Origin: Shinisaurus crocodilurus
Lineage: Eukaryota; Chordata; Lepidosauria; Squamata; Shinisauridae
Length of the DNA stretch: 64,000 nucleotides
Direction of reading: 5' to 3'
Assembly: GCA_021292165.1 (NCBI GenBank)
Contig: CM037881.1
Span: 1,736,001 to 1,800,000, forward strand
Shown: piece by piece, positions 44,290-56,585 of the stretch
Layout of the letters: the number at the start of each line of letters is the position of its first letter
Position numbering within the stretch: position 1 is the first letter of the stretch
Notes under the pieces: model-generated
What the model was told of the DNA's origin: nothing
Seen by the model: only the letters and a program-made list of their open reading frames with translations
Databases searched by the model: none
Position numbers and translations under genes: made by a program

Positions 44290-45230
44290 GAGTGGCTATT
44301 GCCTGATACGAAATAAAATGTGCAAACAAGCTAGGCTATTTTTCCTTTTTATGCCATTTGGCAAAGTCCATAAAAACCCTTTAGCCAACTACACTTCCAC
44401 AGTAGACTAGGCCTACCCGCTCCTCCATTCCTGCAGAGGAACAATCTCTTGTCCTCTGCATTTTACTTCCAGCTACAGCCACGATGGCTGCCATTGTTGC
44501 AGTTGTGATGAGCGGGCTCACATATATCCATAGACCAAAATGGTCCTTCCCTGTGCCTGACGAGGCATGTTAACATCAAATAACTTTGTATTCAATCAAA
44601 ATTGGTGCATCCTGATTCTCTTGACGTTGAAAAAGATGTATACCGTACTCTTCCGTTGCTACAGGAGCTGATTCAATGCCCATATGGTGGCACTGTCCCC
44701 ATATTAAAATCTTTGGAAATGGTTCGGGGGGGGGGGGGGGAAATTGCAGAAATAGCAGGTATGACATGGCATCCTAAGCATGTTTACTTAGAAGTACCGG
44801 TAAGTCCCTCGGAGTTCAATGGGGCTTACTTTCCAGTGTACAGATTTGCAACCATGCTGTCCAATTCTTTGCATATTACTCAAATGTAAGTCCTACTGAG
44901 TTCAATGAGGCTTACTTCCACTGTACCTTTTGGTAGTTGATGTAGGTTATCTTAAGGAGCTTTGAACAAAGCAAGAGTTAAAGCTGATTTTTGCTAATAG
45001 TGGCAAGAATTGTATTTGCACCGTATTGGATGAAAAAGGAGATACTGTGATGGCAGTGCTTATATTCTTAAACAAGTTATATCAGATAATTTAAGTTGAT
45101 TTTCTCCATCAATTAGTTTAATCAATTCTTTAGAGCTCACTAAAGAATAGTATTTTGATCTTTGACTAATAACTGTAACTGATGTGGTTTAGACAAATGT
45201 GCATCCATTCACAATTCATGGCTCATATAT
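44290..45230. other. Intron 3 sequence
   Basis: A G run at about 44,725-44,739. TCAATGGGGCTTACTTTCC and related GAGTTCAATGAGGCTTACTT near 44,815 and 44,900 look like a short diverged repeat. Otherwise nothing recognised. Confidence 0.35.
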
Positions 45231-45235
45231 CACGG

Positions 45236-45272
45236 CTCATATCATATCATATCATATCATATCATATCATAC
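45236..45272. repeat. (ATATC)n short tandem
   Basis: About seven ATATC units (CATATCATATCATATCATAT). Confidence 0.93.
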
Positions 45273-45401
45273 CATTCTTTGTTTCCTGGAAAATATGTCA
45301 CATAATAAAAGTTGAAAAGAGCACTAATGCTGCTAATACATTCTTTCTATTGGAAAATGGAATGAATTTATTAGGCCAGTTCTAGCTCTAAATGCACTTA
45401 C

Positions 45402-45502
45402 ATCTAGGAGGAATTCAACCAAAACATCTGCTGCCATTTGCCCATCAAACTCAATGATGTGGTCCTCCTTAAAGACATAGAGGCTTCCTTCTTCATCCAA
45501 AC
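45402..45502 (-). CDS. CASQ2: CASQ2 exon 3
   Basis: 101 nt. Two bases complete Gly107, then [18 protein letters not shown] and [15 protein letters not shown]. Acceptor with a run of C before AG, donor GTAAGT. It is the end of thioredoxin-like domain I. The protein lacks the CxxC redox motif of true thioredoxins, as expected for calsequestrin. Confidence 0.96.
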
Positions 45503-45689
45503 CTGGGGGGAAAGGCATAAAGATATGTAACATATGAATGCACGATGATATAGGACAATCTTGCTAGCCAGGACACAGGGCTTCTCTACAGGAGGCTTTT
45601 AACCCGCCGCTTTACTGAGGCTTCTGCTCCCAGATTCTTTGTGGGATCCAGTTTGGCTCCTTTACACGTGTTTTTCCCCTGGGGTTTTT

Positions 45690-46100
45690 TCTTTCTTTGG
45701 GCTGGTTCACACGACATGGGAACTGCGGGGGAGCAGAAGCCCCCCACGGTTCCCGTATCGAGTGAACGCCAGCCAGGGGCGCCCCCCGCGGGACGGCCAC
45801 GCACAGGAAGCACACAAAGTGACCATGGGCGGTAGAGGGGTAAGCCCCTACCGCGTGTGGCCACCCTGCCATGTGAACAGCGGGCGGCCGTCCTGTGGGG
45901 CAAACGACCCCTCTGGGCATCCCGAGCCGCTGCCGCCCCCTAGCGCTGGGAGGCCCGCACTGCGGTGCGGGGACTGCTGGCTCCACCGGGGTCCATCCAC
46001 GTGCGCGGGGCGCAGGTCGTCTGCGGCGCCCCGCCGGACGGCCCCATGGTGCCTCCCCCGCTTGCTGCCTGGGGCGTACGAACCGGCCCTTTCTCTGCCT
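45690..46100. mobile_element. GC-rich TIR element (GGGCTGGTTCACACGACAT ends)
   Basis: Left GGGCTGGTTCACACGACATG, right GGCGTACGAACCGGCCC, mutually inverted. CpG-rich body (for example GGGGCGCCCCCC). Same terminal theme as 22.7, 36.6 and 53.7 kb. Frames in it are compositional. Confidence 0.55.
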
Positions 46101-46109
46101 TTCTGTATG

Positions 46110-47137
46110 TTCCATTACACAACCACAAGGTGGTGCTGCGGTATAGTGGGATTGCGAAAATACACGAGCTTCTCATTCTGGTTCATTCTGCCATTTCCAG
46201 AAATACTACACTTTCCTTCTCTAAAAAAAAAGCTGCAGAAATGCTTGCAAAGCATTGGGGAGAGGCCCTGGAGGATGTCCGTGTCATATGAAGCACCCAC
46301 CACAAACTACTGTGAGTGATGTAGAAGTAAATTTTGTTTAGGCTCCAGTTTAACAGAAAGGCCTGGAAAGGCAAGTCAGACCTTTCCTTGGCCTTCCAGG
46401 AACATGCCCTGACAAGTCAGACCTTCCATGAACAACTCTGATGGTTGGTGGTGCCTACCCTCTGCTCTGTTATGCTAAAGAGTACTGTGAGAGCCATCTC
46501 CCCCTTGCAAAAGACTGCACCGATTACCTTATGTAAAAAGCCATGATGGCTGGAAGGTGGGCAATGTCTGATCTTTTGTCAGACTTAGGTGTTTCCTTTT
46601 GGAATTGTCTCTCAGTTTAGCTGTACTGACCCATTGTTACCTGATCTCTAAGTGATACCATTCAGTATCTCCCTTTCCTTCTTGTTAGCATTCCCGACTG
46701 TGCTCAGAAGATGCCATCCGGCGGGAATTCACTAATAAACTTTCCTCTCTATGAACCTCTCCAAAACACACCGCAGTAGAGCGTGTTTTCCCCCACAACA
46801 GTGAGGAATCACAAGTGCACAATAAATGCCTCATGTAGGAGAAGCCCACAGTGATATATCTTATCTCACAAAGGGAAAATATGCCGCACACAGTCATTTG
46901 GAGACCACCAGCTTCACGTACTGCCTCCCCGTGAAAGATATGAAACCTGAAACTTCCAGTGAAAGATGAAACTGCTTGAAGTGAGAGTGTGTGAATCCTA
47001 TCACAATTTTACGGGAACTTGAGATCTCTGTTGCTAGACCTGGTGGAGCACCTCAGTCCGTCTCTTCACATCCCCAGAGTGACATAGTTGCCACTTCCTC
47101 TGTGGTTGCTCCCGAAGTGCTCCAGGAAGGCATCATC
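46110..47137. other. Intron 2 sequence
   Basis: No exon or clear repeat recognised. It includes a short direct repeat of GACAAGTCAGACCTTCC-type sequence near 46,375 and 46,410. Confidence 0.3.
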
Positions 47138-47210
47138 CAGCATAGCTGGCTGGGGCATGCTGGGAGTTGTAGGCCAAAAACATCTGGGGACCCAAGGTTG
47201 GAGAACACTG
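47138..47210. mobile_element. Family P MITE, right half only
   Basis: From GCATAGCTGGCTGGGGCATG to GGTTGGAGAACACTG. The left arm is missing. Confidence 0.88.
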
Positions 47211-47517
47211 GTCTAGATGGCTGAAATTGGCCATCTAGATGTTTATCCTATCCACTGCCCTCCTCCCGCCCTCGATAGGATGCCTGAAATCTTCCAGGTT
47301 TGGAGGGTTACGGGCAGCCTCATAGGATAGGGCTGCCCACTGGGTTAAGGAGGTTGCCACCCTTCATCCAAACTGAGATTCCACAGCTCCTGAGAGATCA
47401 CTATATGACCCCAGAGTGGTCCTTTTAAACTAGCACAGAAGTACAAAAAGTTTAGATCTGTGCCAGTTTAGCCATATCATTATTGTCAAGGCCAGGTTTG
47501 TTGATGCTGGTATAACT

Positions 47518-47597
47518 TTATTTATCTATCTATCTATCTATCTATCTATTGATTTATTATATTTATACCCCGCCTTTTTTCCTGCAAGGAAAAACTA
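47518..47597 (-). mobile_element. Sauria SINE tail fragment with (ATCT)n
   Basis: An (ATCT)n run 47,521-47,549 next to TTATTATATTTATACCCCGCC and TTTTTTCCTGCAAGG, the inverse of the Sauria SINE 3' end. The rest of the SINE is absent. Confidence 0.75.
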
Positions 47598-47835
47598 TAA
47601 CTGGAATTATTGTGTCAAAAGTTGTGCAATAGACACACGAGGTCAGATGACTGCTCTGTCTGATTAGGGCACTGGCAAGTGAACCATGGATGCTTATGGT
47701 TTAAAAAAAAAAATACATTGGTTGCTCTATGAATTGTCATTTGGCTTTGGTCACCATAAATGTGACAGTAGAATCACTCCTGGGCTGGGAATGCACTCAC
47801 CACCTTAGAGATTGTAGAGAATAGATCACACTTAC

Positions 47836-47920
47836 CTAGCTTTTTGGCAAGTTTTGCATCTTTCTTGGAATCCACTAATCCAAATCCAATGGATTTTTCT
47901 TCTAGGACCTGTGCAGCAAG
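47836..47920 (-). CDS. CASQ2: CASQ2 exon 2
   Basis: 85 nt encoding [18 protein letters not shown] and [10 protein letters not shown] plus the first base of Gly107. Acceptor TTTTCTTCAG, donor GTAAGTG. Part of domain I. It starts in phase 0, so exon 1 must end at a codon boundary. It is the most upstream CASQ2 exon I could find in the window. Confidence 0.95.
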
Positions 47921-47924
47921 CTGA

Positions 47925-48800
47925 AGAAAAACCCAGACAGCATTGTAAATCCAGACTTAGTTCCTTTAATTATTCAGTATCTTGCAGAAAGCAATGGATG
48001 CATCAGAAGGACTAGGATGGCCACTTACAAATCACCCCAAATGTGGAAATGCATCACCAAAAAGAGGACGAAAGCGGCCACCAATTTGCATAACATTTGC
48101 ATGTGCTAATTTGTATGTATAGGTGCAAATTTAGAAATTATTATTATAATTTAAAGTAGAAATACAGTCCATCTCACCTTAGTGCAGAAGACGATGACTA
48201 GGTCACCTCTGTGCCTGCCATTTTGCTCTTACGGTTCTTTATCTGTATATTGGAATTAGAGAGGACCAGCCCTTCGAACAGAGGACTCTCCTCTGTAAAA
48301 GAGGATACCGATGGAAATTGTAATATTGCCTGCTCAAATCCACGAGGTAATGTAACCACTAGTTACAGTGGGAGGAAAGGGTTAATTGAACAATCCCCAG
48401 GGTGCATGTTTAAAGCATTTCACATATATTATGTATAGATGCTGTTGTTGTTACAATAACCCTGTAAGGGAAGTCCCAGTTGTAATAATCTCCCATACCG
48501 TAGATGGGGGCCCTGAGGCTGGAAACAGAGTGGCTTGCCTAAGACGAGATTCGACCTGGAATTTCCTCACGCGTAGCCATCATGCTACACCTGCTCTCTG
48601 TATCCTCCGCCTAGGTTATCATATTATTGTGAAATGGGCTGTCTGGTTCCTGAGAATGGGTCTGTCACGATAGTTTTGCCTAAAGTGACTCTAGATTGAA
48701 ATCAGGGATTTAACAAAAATTGTCACAGTATTTCCACCCGTAGGGGTTGGGGTCTGAGACAACAAGTGCTTGGAGGACTGTGTATGAGAAACTAGTTTTC
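47925..48800. other. Intron 1 sequence next to exon 2
   Basis: No CASQ2 exon 1 or known repeat recognised. A weak Sauria- or MIR-like piece near 48,430-48,600 (TGTTACAATAACCCTGTAAGG, CTTGCCTAAGACGAGATTCG) resembles old tRNA-SINE sequence but is too diverged to call. Confidence 0.35.
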
Positions 48801-48806
48801 TGAGCG

Positions 48807-48855
<49 letters not shown>
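48807..48855. repeat. (GT)n(GA)n microsatellite
   Basis: About 11 GT units followed by about 12 GA units, immediately left of a family P insertion. Confidence 0.95.
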
Positions 48856-48875
48856 CAGCAAGCTGTGAGTTGGAG

Positions 48876-49667
48876 CAGTGTTCTCCAACCTTGGGTCTCC
48901 AGATGTTTTTGACCTACAACTCCCAGCATGCCCCAGCCAGCAACACTGGCTGGGGCACAGGGATGTTGAAGAGTCCTTGGTCTCGAGTCACGAGTCGAGT
49001 CACGAGTCTTTGGACCCGAGTCTCGAGTCCGAGTCCGAGTCCTTGGTCCAAAATGGTGACTCACGAGTCACGAGTCACTCCCAAAACTGACTCCACGAGT
49101 CCCTATTAAAATCAATGGGGTTTTCCCCCAACAAAATAAGGCTACTTCAGATGTATGGCTTAAATAAATTCTAGGCACAAGTGTGCCTTTTTATTTCAAA
49201 ACTCTGCAACTGATTTTGGCAAGAACAGACCAGGCAGACAAATCCAAAATAACCAGGCAGGCAGAGGAGGCAGGGAACCCCAAACAGACAGGCAGAGGCA
49301 GCCAAACCCAAAATGTCTGACCCTAACCCAAACCCCCCACAACAACACATCAATCAAAATAAATCTCAACACATTGTTGGGGCGCCTCGCTTCACCGGTG
49401 ATCACTCTTCACCGGTGATCGCGCTCCTTCTGGCACAGCCAGAAGACTCGTCAACAGCCCAGGGATGTTGACGAGTCCTTGGTCTCGAGTCCCGAGTCGA
49501 GTCTCGAGTCCCATTAAAAATATTGGGACTCGAGTCCGAGTCGAGTCAGAGGGGGGACTCAGTCCGACTCACGAGTCGAGTCCTCGAGTCCGAGTCCCCA
49601 TCCCTGCTGGGGCATGCTGGGAGTTGTAGGTCAAAAACATCTGGGGACCCAAGCTTGGAGAACACTG
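48876..49667. mobile_element. Family P MITE split by a GACTC-hAT element
   Basis: Outer arms CAGTGTTCTCCAACC and GCTTGGAGAACACTG with perfect 8-bp duplication AGTTGGAG (48,868-48,875 and 49,668-49,675). The centre is interrupted at 48,958-49,606. Confidence 0.93.
48958..49606. mobile_element. GACTC-hAT element, copy 3, nested
   Basis: Ends CAGGGATGTTGAAGAGTCC and GAGTCCCCATCCCTG; perfect duplication CTGGGGCA (48,950-48,957 and 49,607-49,614) within the family P centre. An internal CAGGGATGTTGACGAGTCC begins at about 49,461. The middle repeat region is shorter than in copy 2. Confidence 0.94.
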
Positions 49668-49736
49668 AGTTGGAGGAATGTAATGCACCTGGGGGGGGGG
49701 GTGTCTCTCTCTGGGGAGTTGAGGTGGAGGAGCAGC

Positions 49737-50125
49737 CAGGGCCGGTGCTACCATTAGGCCAACTAGGCAGCTGCCTAGGGCGCAGGGCTAAAGGGGGCGC
49801 CAGAAACGCCTTGGGGGGAGGAATACAGCACTAAAATGCGTATTTCAAGTTTGTTTTACCAATCTGGAAAATGAAGTTTTAAACATTAAATGTAGTTTCT
49901 GTCACACTTCACCAGGAATTTTTCTATATAGCAAATTGGTACATCAACATGTATTTTATGTATGTTTGTCAATGTTTATGATAATAATTTGTTTAGGTTT
50001 TGCCAATTGACCTTTATTTCATAATGGGCATAGGGGCTGGAGGGAGGGAGGGCTCAAGTGGGAAGGGGGGGGGCGCTAAATATCTGATCTTGCCTAGGGC
50101 ACCAAACTGCCTTGCACCGGCCCTG
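49737..50125. mobile_element. hAT element with CAGGGCCGGTG termini
   Basis: 389 bp, ends CAGGGCCGGTGCTACC and TTGCACCGGCCCTG, perfect duplication GGAGCAGC (49,729-49,736 and 50,126-50,133). Boxes CTGCCTAGGGCGC and TTGCCTAGGGCAC lie just inside each end. AT-rich core here, unlike the 15.2 kb relative. Confidence 0.93.
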
Positions 50126-50133
50126 GGAGCAGC

Positions 50134-51518
50134 AAATCTGCTGCCTGGTAGGAGTTCCTCTTCGGCAGCACTTCTGCTCCGCTTGTGTATTTGTAAATAA
50201 AGTAAATATTACCCCAAAAAAATGCCATCAGTCTCCACGCACGGTGCTTTCTCATTCCAAGAAAGCCAAACGAGGCAAATGGGATTGCCCCTAGAAATCT
50301 CACCCCTTCAGGAACTGGAGAGTGGGTAACAATTTTACCAATAGCTTTCCTTTTCCCCCCCACAGAGAATATTAGCATAAGAGCCAATGCAATACTGGCT
50401 CTCTCCTCACTTATTTAGGTATACAGTCCAAATCAGAGATACCCAATTAGTGGACCCCACCGTGTTTTCAAGCAGAGCCTCTGCAGGAACGCTGCTGCAA
50501 CTTTGGCCCAGAAGGGAGAATTCTGACAGGTCCATCTTTTTCAGCCACCACATTGCAGTGGCAGGAGGAGAAGCCTGTCTAGAATTTTCCCTTTGTAATG
50601 CTACTCTTAAAGGTAGAGAGGAGCCCCCTCGGGGCTCTGGCGTGGCGACTGAGTGCAGCTGTGCAGAAGCCGGCCCGTAAGTGCTCTCGCAACCATCAGA
50701 GACAAATCTTCGCAAAGGCCGGGGGACGTGATGACACTCTTGCAGCTGGACAAGTTGTCCTTTAGGCTCCTAGAAGCACAACATCCAGAAAGTTTGAACA
50801 TAAACTCAGGGATGGGTTTTTTGTGTTTTTTTTTAAAGCAAGTTTCTGTCTTAGCACAGGTCAGGACACATTCCCAGAGCAGCAGCTCCCCGAAAGGGGC
50901 TTGCCAGATAGCTCGCTTTTCAGCGCCATTGTGATAGGATGACACACCCATTCCTGGAATGGAAGGATTCAGATCAGGCAGAGGGCAAGTGCAAGGACGA
51001 AGAACGATTCTATGATTCTATGAAAGGCTTCTCTTTGGCTTTTCTAACATCCAGCTGCTCCCTTATTCAGCAGCACCTGGTTTCGGATCACAACCATTTC
51101 TACTGTTAATTAAAACGTTAAAAAATAAAATAAAATAGAGGATCCCATTTGAATTTGAAGTGTCTCTTGTTCTGCGGAGGACTGTGTGAGAATGTTTTGT
51201 TTCTGCAGGCTTCTCAGGGCCATCCTTTCAGCTCAGCTACGCACTACACATCACAAACAAAGCAAATTTCTATACTGCACTATATCACGTTTATATGGGT
51301 GTTCTGCTCCATTCAGTTATGACTGTATGGCGCAGGAGAGTTGTGCTATGCCTTCTGGGCCCACCCGCATAATTGTGTCATGGACACACACACACAGACA
51401 CACATCTGTCCATGCATTGGAGGGAAGGCTGTACATGCATGCGCTCCGTTGTGATTTGGAATCCTGATCACACCAGGTTCCAAATCATGGGTGCAGCCTC
51501 AGTGGTGCAGCGAGGTCA
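50134..51518. other. Intron 1 sequence, no gene recognised
   Basis: Contains a tiny CR1 octamer remnant (CGATTCTATGATTCTATGAA near 51,005) and a short (CA)n near 51,384. Open frames on both strands near 50.6-50.9 kb overlap and show no family. Confidence 0.35.
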
Positions 51519-51526
51519 TTTTATAC

Positions 51527-51613
51527 CTGTGTGTTCTCCAACCTTGGGTCCCCAGATGTTTTTGGCCTACAACTCCCAGCATGCCCCCCAGCCAGCTAGG
51601 TTGGAGAACACTG
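51527..51613. mobile_element. Family P MITE, right arm deleted
   Basis: Left arm complete, right arm only AGGTTGGAGAACACTG. Perfect duplication TTTTATAC (51,519-51,526 and 51,614-51,621). Confidence 0.9.
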
Positions 51614-52077
51614 TTTTATACTCTGGACTTCATGGTCTTACAGGGCAAAATAAAACAAAACTGTTTGCTAACCCTGATTTAAAAAAAATAAATAGATACC
51701 CTGCGCATTTTATATTTACTTAAATCACAGCAACATCTTGATTACAGGGATAAAATGAAGTTTACTTCTGCTGCAGCCCTGACACGAAACACATTTAACT
51801 GGGAATAAGCACCATTTTGTTGTAGAGAAGGATAATATATTTAAAAAGTAAAAATAATAAAATCATATGTGTGTAACCATGTACACGCCTGTCCACCCGG
51901 ACACTCTCTGACTATAAAATGTCTTTAAAAATAAGAAGCAATAAACTAAAGATGCTCTGGTGTGCAGTGTCATCTCCATGGGCCCCAACATACCCATGCC
52001 GGCCCAGGTGCTGATGCTGGGCCATTTGCCACTGGCCCCACCGCCTGCTGCCCTCCAGGTAGCCATTTGGGAAGAGG

Positions 52078-52759
52078 CAGGGATGTTGACGAGTCCTTGG
52101 TCTCGAGTCACGAGTCGAGTCACGAGTCTTTGGACCCGAGTCTCGAGTCCAAGTCCAAGGTCCAAAATGGTGACTCACGAGTCACGAGTCACTCCCAAAG
52201 CTGACTCCACGAGTCCCTATTAAAATCAGTGGGGGGTTTTCCCAACAAAACAAGGCTACTTCAGATGTGTGGCTGAAATAAATTCTAGGCACAAGTGTGC
52301 CTTTTTATCTCAAAACTCTGCCACTGATTTTGACAAGAACAGACCAGGCAGACAAACCCAAAATAACCAGGCAGGCAGAGGAGGCAGGGAACCCCAAAAC
52401 AGGCAGGCAGAGGCCTTTGTCTTGGACAATTCAAACTGTGGAACTGGTCAAGAAGAGACCAGGCAGGCAGAGGAGGCTGGGAACCCCAGACAGGCAGGCA
52501 GAGGCAGCCAAACCCAAAATGCCTGAAAGGTTGCAATAGGAAAATGATTTTAAAAAATAAACTTGGATTGTTACTGCAACTAGGTCCAGACAGCACATGC
52601 AGGTGGCATCAAGCAGGGATGTTGACGAGTCCTTGGTCTCGAGTCCCGAGTCGAGTCTCGAGTCCCATTAAAAATGTTGGGACTCGAGTCCGACTCGAGT
52701 CGGGGGGGGACTCAGTCCGACTCACGAGTCGAGTCCTCGAGTCCGAGTCCCCATCCCTG
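52078..52759. mobile_element. GACTC-hAT element, copy 4
   Basis: Ends CAGGGATGTTGACGAGTCC and GAGTCCCCATCCCTG; perfect duplication GGAAGAGG (52,070-52,077 and 52,760-52,767). An internal second start CAGGGATGTTGACGAGTCC at about 52,615. Confidence 0.94.
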
Positions 52760-52983
52760 GGAAGAGGGCTGGGCTGGACCTCTGCCCCAAGGTCCAGCCC
52801 TAGCTGCAGCACTGGGCAGCGGCCTATGCACAAAGAGCAGGCTCCCATCTTCAGATCTTCCTCCAACATGTGGACGGGGCGGTGGTTACAGGGGAGGTGA
52901 CCGTATGGGTGGGGCCTACTCTCCTGCTCCATGCCACTGTGATTGGGTGGAGCAGAACTCCTGATTCGTGCTATTGTTTAAAG

Positions 52984-53103
52984 CAGTGTTCTCCAACCTT
53001 GGGTCCCCAGATGTTTTTGGCCTACAACTCCCAGCATAGCTGGCTGGGGCATGCTGGGAGTTGTAGGCCAAACCATCTGGGGACCCAAGGTTGGAGAACA
53101 CTG
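52984..53103. mobile_element. Family P MITE
   Basis: Palindrome with shortened left centre; perfect duplication GTTTAAAG (52,976-52,983 and 53,104-53,111), central TA. Confidence 0.93.
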
Positions 53104-53239
53104 GTTTAAAGGTCAGGGAATCCGTTAAAGAATCCTGGACACTATCTTTGTATGAGGGTGCTTGGAATTCTCTTGTTAGGTACCCCTAGCTGCCACGACA
53201 GCCCCAGACTTTCCCTGAGGAGAGGAACTGACCAGATAC

Positions 53240-53615
53240 AGTCTATTATTATTTACATTTACATTTATTTATCGCCCATCTGGCAGGCAAACCAGCCACC
53301 CTGGGCGATGTACATAAGATAAAAACAGGATAAAATACATTTAAAACAGTATAAAATTTTAAAATCTTAGCCCACCCCATATTCCCGCCTGAACAGCCAA
53401 GTTTTTAGTGAGCGGTGGAAGCTCAGCAGAGAGGGGGCATGGCGGAGGTCACTCGGGAGAGAGTTCCACAGTACGGGGGCCGCCACAGAAAAGGCCCTCT
53501 TCCTCATCCCCACCAGTCTAGCTGCTCTGGCTGAAGGGACAAGGAGAAGGCCATCCGTGGCAGATCTTGTTGAGCGGCCCACTTGGTGTTGCTGGAGACG
53601 CTCCTTGAGATAGAC
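53240..53615 (-). pseudogene. L2 LINE 3' end
   Basis: Minus strand reads GRSTRSATDGLLLVPSARAA, RKRAFSVAAPVLWNSLPSDL and LKTWLFRREYGVG, the same subfamily as the copy at 43.7 kb, with the 3' tail ATCGCCCATCTGGCAGG. Confidence 0.9.
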
Positions 53616-54077
53616 TGTACTGTAGAGAGTGATACTGATACTGTACTGATAGACAGTGACTGTAGGTATGTCCTCTCCTTCAGGCTGTTACACACATGCA
53701 CAACTCTCTCTGGCCGCTTTCACGTGTCACAATGACCCACCCTGCGAATAGGCCTCGCAGGGTTGGTTGTTTGTGGAACAACCCACAATGCGCTCAACAC
53801 CAGACGACCGGGTGCCCCACGGGTTGTTTCCCCGCTCCTTCCCTCTCAGTCCTTTTGTGGGTGTCCCGGGTCAGGTGACCCTGTAGCAGGACCCGTCTTG
53901 TCTGCCCTCCCCACCACGATGGCAAGCCCTTTTGAACTCGCGGCAGCTTTTTTTTCACCCATTTTTTTCCTTTTTTTTGGAGATTGTGAAAAACGATTTC
54001 CAATTTGACCGCTAGTGACAGCCACTTCAAAGTGCCCAAGTGGCACAATGGAGGGTCTGCCATGGGTTCATCACCCT

Positions 54078-54078
54078 A

Positions 54079-54129
<51 letters not shown>
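54078..54129. repeat. (TAA)n microsatellite
   Basis: About 17 AAT/TAA units. Confidence 0.95.
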
Positions 54130-55528
54130 TGCGCCCCAAATGTGCACAATTTTTAAATAATTTTTTGTGGGACTTAACTAAGCGAGTGCACACTTGCTCA
54201 CTTTAGTGGGTCTGAAATGGCATGCCTCATCTGGACAATGTCCAGGGGAGTGTCTGTTATCAAAGTGCATCATGGGAATTGACCCAGAGAAGCTGCCAAG
54301 AGCCTTCTTTTTCACTTTGGTTTGTCTTGACAGCTGTCGAATGGTGAGCTGTCAAGAGAAACCAAAGCCCCTTTATACCCCTTTCACGGCAAGATCCTCC
54401 TCCTCCTCCTCCTCCTGTTGTTGTTTTTGTTGCTTTTGTACTACACTCTCCTAAGGGTGAGCTCACTTTTTCCAGTTGTTCCGAAGACTCTAAGTGCTTG
54501 GGAACACAGAAAAGTGTGAACCACGCCTTTTTAAAAGGAACCGGCATTTTGACAGTTCCCTTTAAAAGGGGTTTCTTGACAGGGCTCCCCATGGTTTCTT
54601 GACAGGATATATGCATTCAAGCCTGCATATGTCCCTGTGAGGAAACCATGAGGAGCCCTGCCAAAAAAACTATTTTTAAAAGGAGTTGGAGTTTTGACAG
54701 CTAGCTTGCACTTTTCCATATTCCTGAGCACCTAGAGTATCGGGAACTACTGGAAAAGTGAACTCACCCTTAGGGCAGTGCAGTGCAAAAAAATAAATAA
54801 ATATCGAGGAGGATCTTGCTGCGAGGGGTGTGTGAATCTCAGCACCCTCTTTTTATGAGCAACGATCACTTGTGCCTTTGGCTTCCCTTGATAGCTCATC
54901 TTTTCACCGTTGTCAAGAGAAACCAAAGGGAAGAAAGAGCCTCTTTGGACCCTCTTTGGGTCAATGTCCAGGGTTTGTACCTGCTGTACTATGACAGCAG
55001 GTACCCCTTAGAACATTGACCCAGCCGAGGACTCTAATTGCTGCACTCATGGAACTGTGCACTCCTGTAGTTGTGCAAGTGCAGCAAAAAAAGTTGTTGT
55101 TTTTAAAGAAAAAAATAAAATAATAATTGTTTCCCAACCACCGAAGGCCCCTACAATGTGCTGATTGGGCACTCTGAAGGGACTGTCAGTGACTGTCCAA
55201 ATAGGGATAACAAGAGCAGGCTGTCATGCCGGCTTTCACAATCTCAAAAAAAAAAAAAAAAGTTAAAGGGACAAAAAAGCTGCTGCGAGCCGAAATAGCT
55301 CCCTATTGCAGTGAGGGACATCCAGCCAGTGCCAGTCTCCCCCAAGTGCCACTTGGGCACTTGGGGGTGGCTGTCACTGGCGGGTGCCTGGGCAAGCTTG
55401 GCAAGAGTGGCAAGGGTTTTTTGCTGCTCTTGCCAAGCAAGTTGCTGGCTGGTTCCTGGTACCTACAATGGGGTCAGTCACCCGGGTTTGTATGATGCAA
55501 CCCATTGTGGGTACAACAACCCCTAGAC

Positions 55529-55663
55529 CAGCGTTCTCCAACCTTGGGTCCCCAGATGTGTTTGGCCTACAACTCCCAGCATGCCCCAGCCAGCGTAGCT
55601 GGCTGGGGCATGCTGGGAGTTGTAGGCCAAACACATCTGGGCACCCAAGGTTGGAGAACACTG
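55529..55663. mobile_element. Family P MITE
   Basis: Complete palindrome; flanks CCCTAGAC and CCCTAGAT, 7 of 8 with central TA. Confidence 0.9.
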
Positions 55664-56585
55664 CCCTAGATAGAACAACCCATAGGTTGTCAGGATGGCT
55701 TTGTGCCCTCAGACAAGTCACCCTGCGGGAATCGGTCTGGGTTGTCCTATCATGCGAACCCAGTCATTGCCTGTGTGACTCTTCTCATAGTTTACAAGCA
55801 AGAATGGCTTTGTCTAGCGGTTTGTCCAGGCATGGCTGCGTTTTCCCAGCTCCTTCACTACTCTCCAAAATGTAGTTGTAGTGGTTCTGGGAGAAAAACC
55901 TGCTGAGCCCAGTTTTCCTCCTCACAGAAGAGAGGATGGAAATAAAAGGCCTCTGGGAAAGGAATCTGCAGACACACAGCTTCCTTCACTGTCACTTGAT
56001 GTGTGGCCTATACATAGTTTGGGGAAAGAAGAAAACCATGCCTCAGAAAGCTGCTTACGTGATAATGGGGGCTGTAGCTGTACAAGGTCTTCTCCCATGT
56101 CCACCTCGTATTGTTTGTGCCCCTCACTCCACCAGATCCCTCTCGTCGGGATTACTGAAATGTCATACAATAGCATTGCTACTGTAGAAGTACAGCATGC
56201 TCTAAATCTTTGCTAAAAATAGCCTGAACCCAAGTGCGCCGGGAAAGCACCAGGAGGTTGAAGGAGATAACAAATGCCAGCTGCAAACGTTGTTTCTCTC
56301 CTGTGCGTCTGCCACTGAATCCATCTATGGCCCTCACTGGTAGGAGTCCAGACTTTTCTTGAAATGTTAGAAGTAGGGACAAAGTGGCTACGTTTGGCCA
56401 GAGAGCTCTTTTAAAAGGAGAATTATATCATTCCTGAAAGGTGCACAGATCTATAGATGGTAACTGGGTGGCCTACAAAACCACATGGCCTTGATCATAA
56501 CAAACACAGTGGAATCCGTCTGAGGCAGGAAATCTATCGCCCACGATGTTTTCTGAAATGAAGATGAACAAGGATGCAACCCGCT

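Larger units (their letters stand above)
53690..55765. mobile_element. Large non-autonomous DNA element, 2 kb
   Basis: Left TTTCACGTGTCACAATGACC and GGTTGGTTGTTTGTGGAACA; right GGGTTGTCCTATCATGCGAA and CCCAGTCATTG. The body contains repeated TTGACAGC / GCTGTCAA boxes, AAACCAAAG motifs and internal palindromes, and shares segments with 22.7-24.1 kb. It holds a (TAA)n microsatellite and a family P MITE. Boundaries are approximate and the superfamily unknown. Confidence 0.45.

Noticed and set aside
45586..46319. Frame of 226 codons and overlapping frames on both strands
   Set aside because: CpG-rich TIR element body; no conserved domain, and frames on both strands overlap.
49060..49140. GAGTC arrays as a restriction-site array or bacterial methylation signal
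   Set aside because: The pentamers are bounded by eukaryotic hAT termini with target duplications; a transposon explanation fits.
50607..50951. 114-codon minus-strand frame as CASQ2 exon 1 or another gene
   Set aside because: No calsequestrin similarity, and a plus-strand frame overlaps it. No splice donor in a suitable phase was identified.
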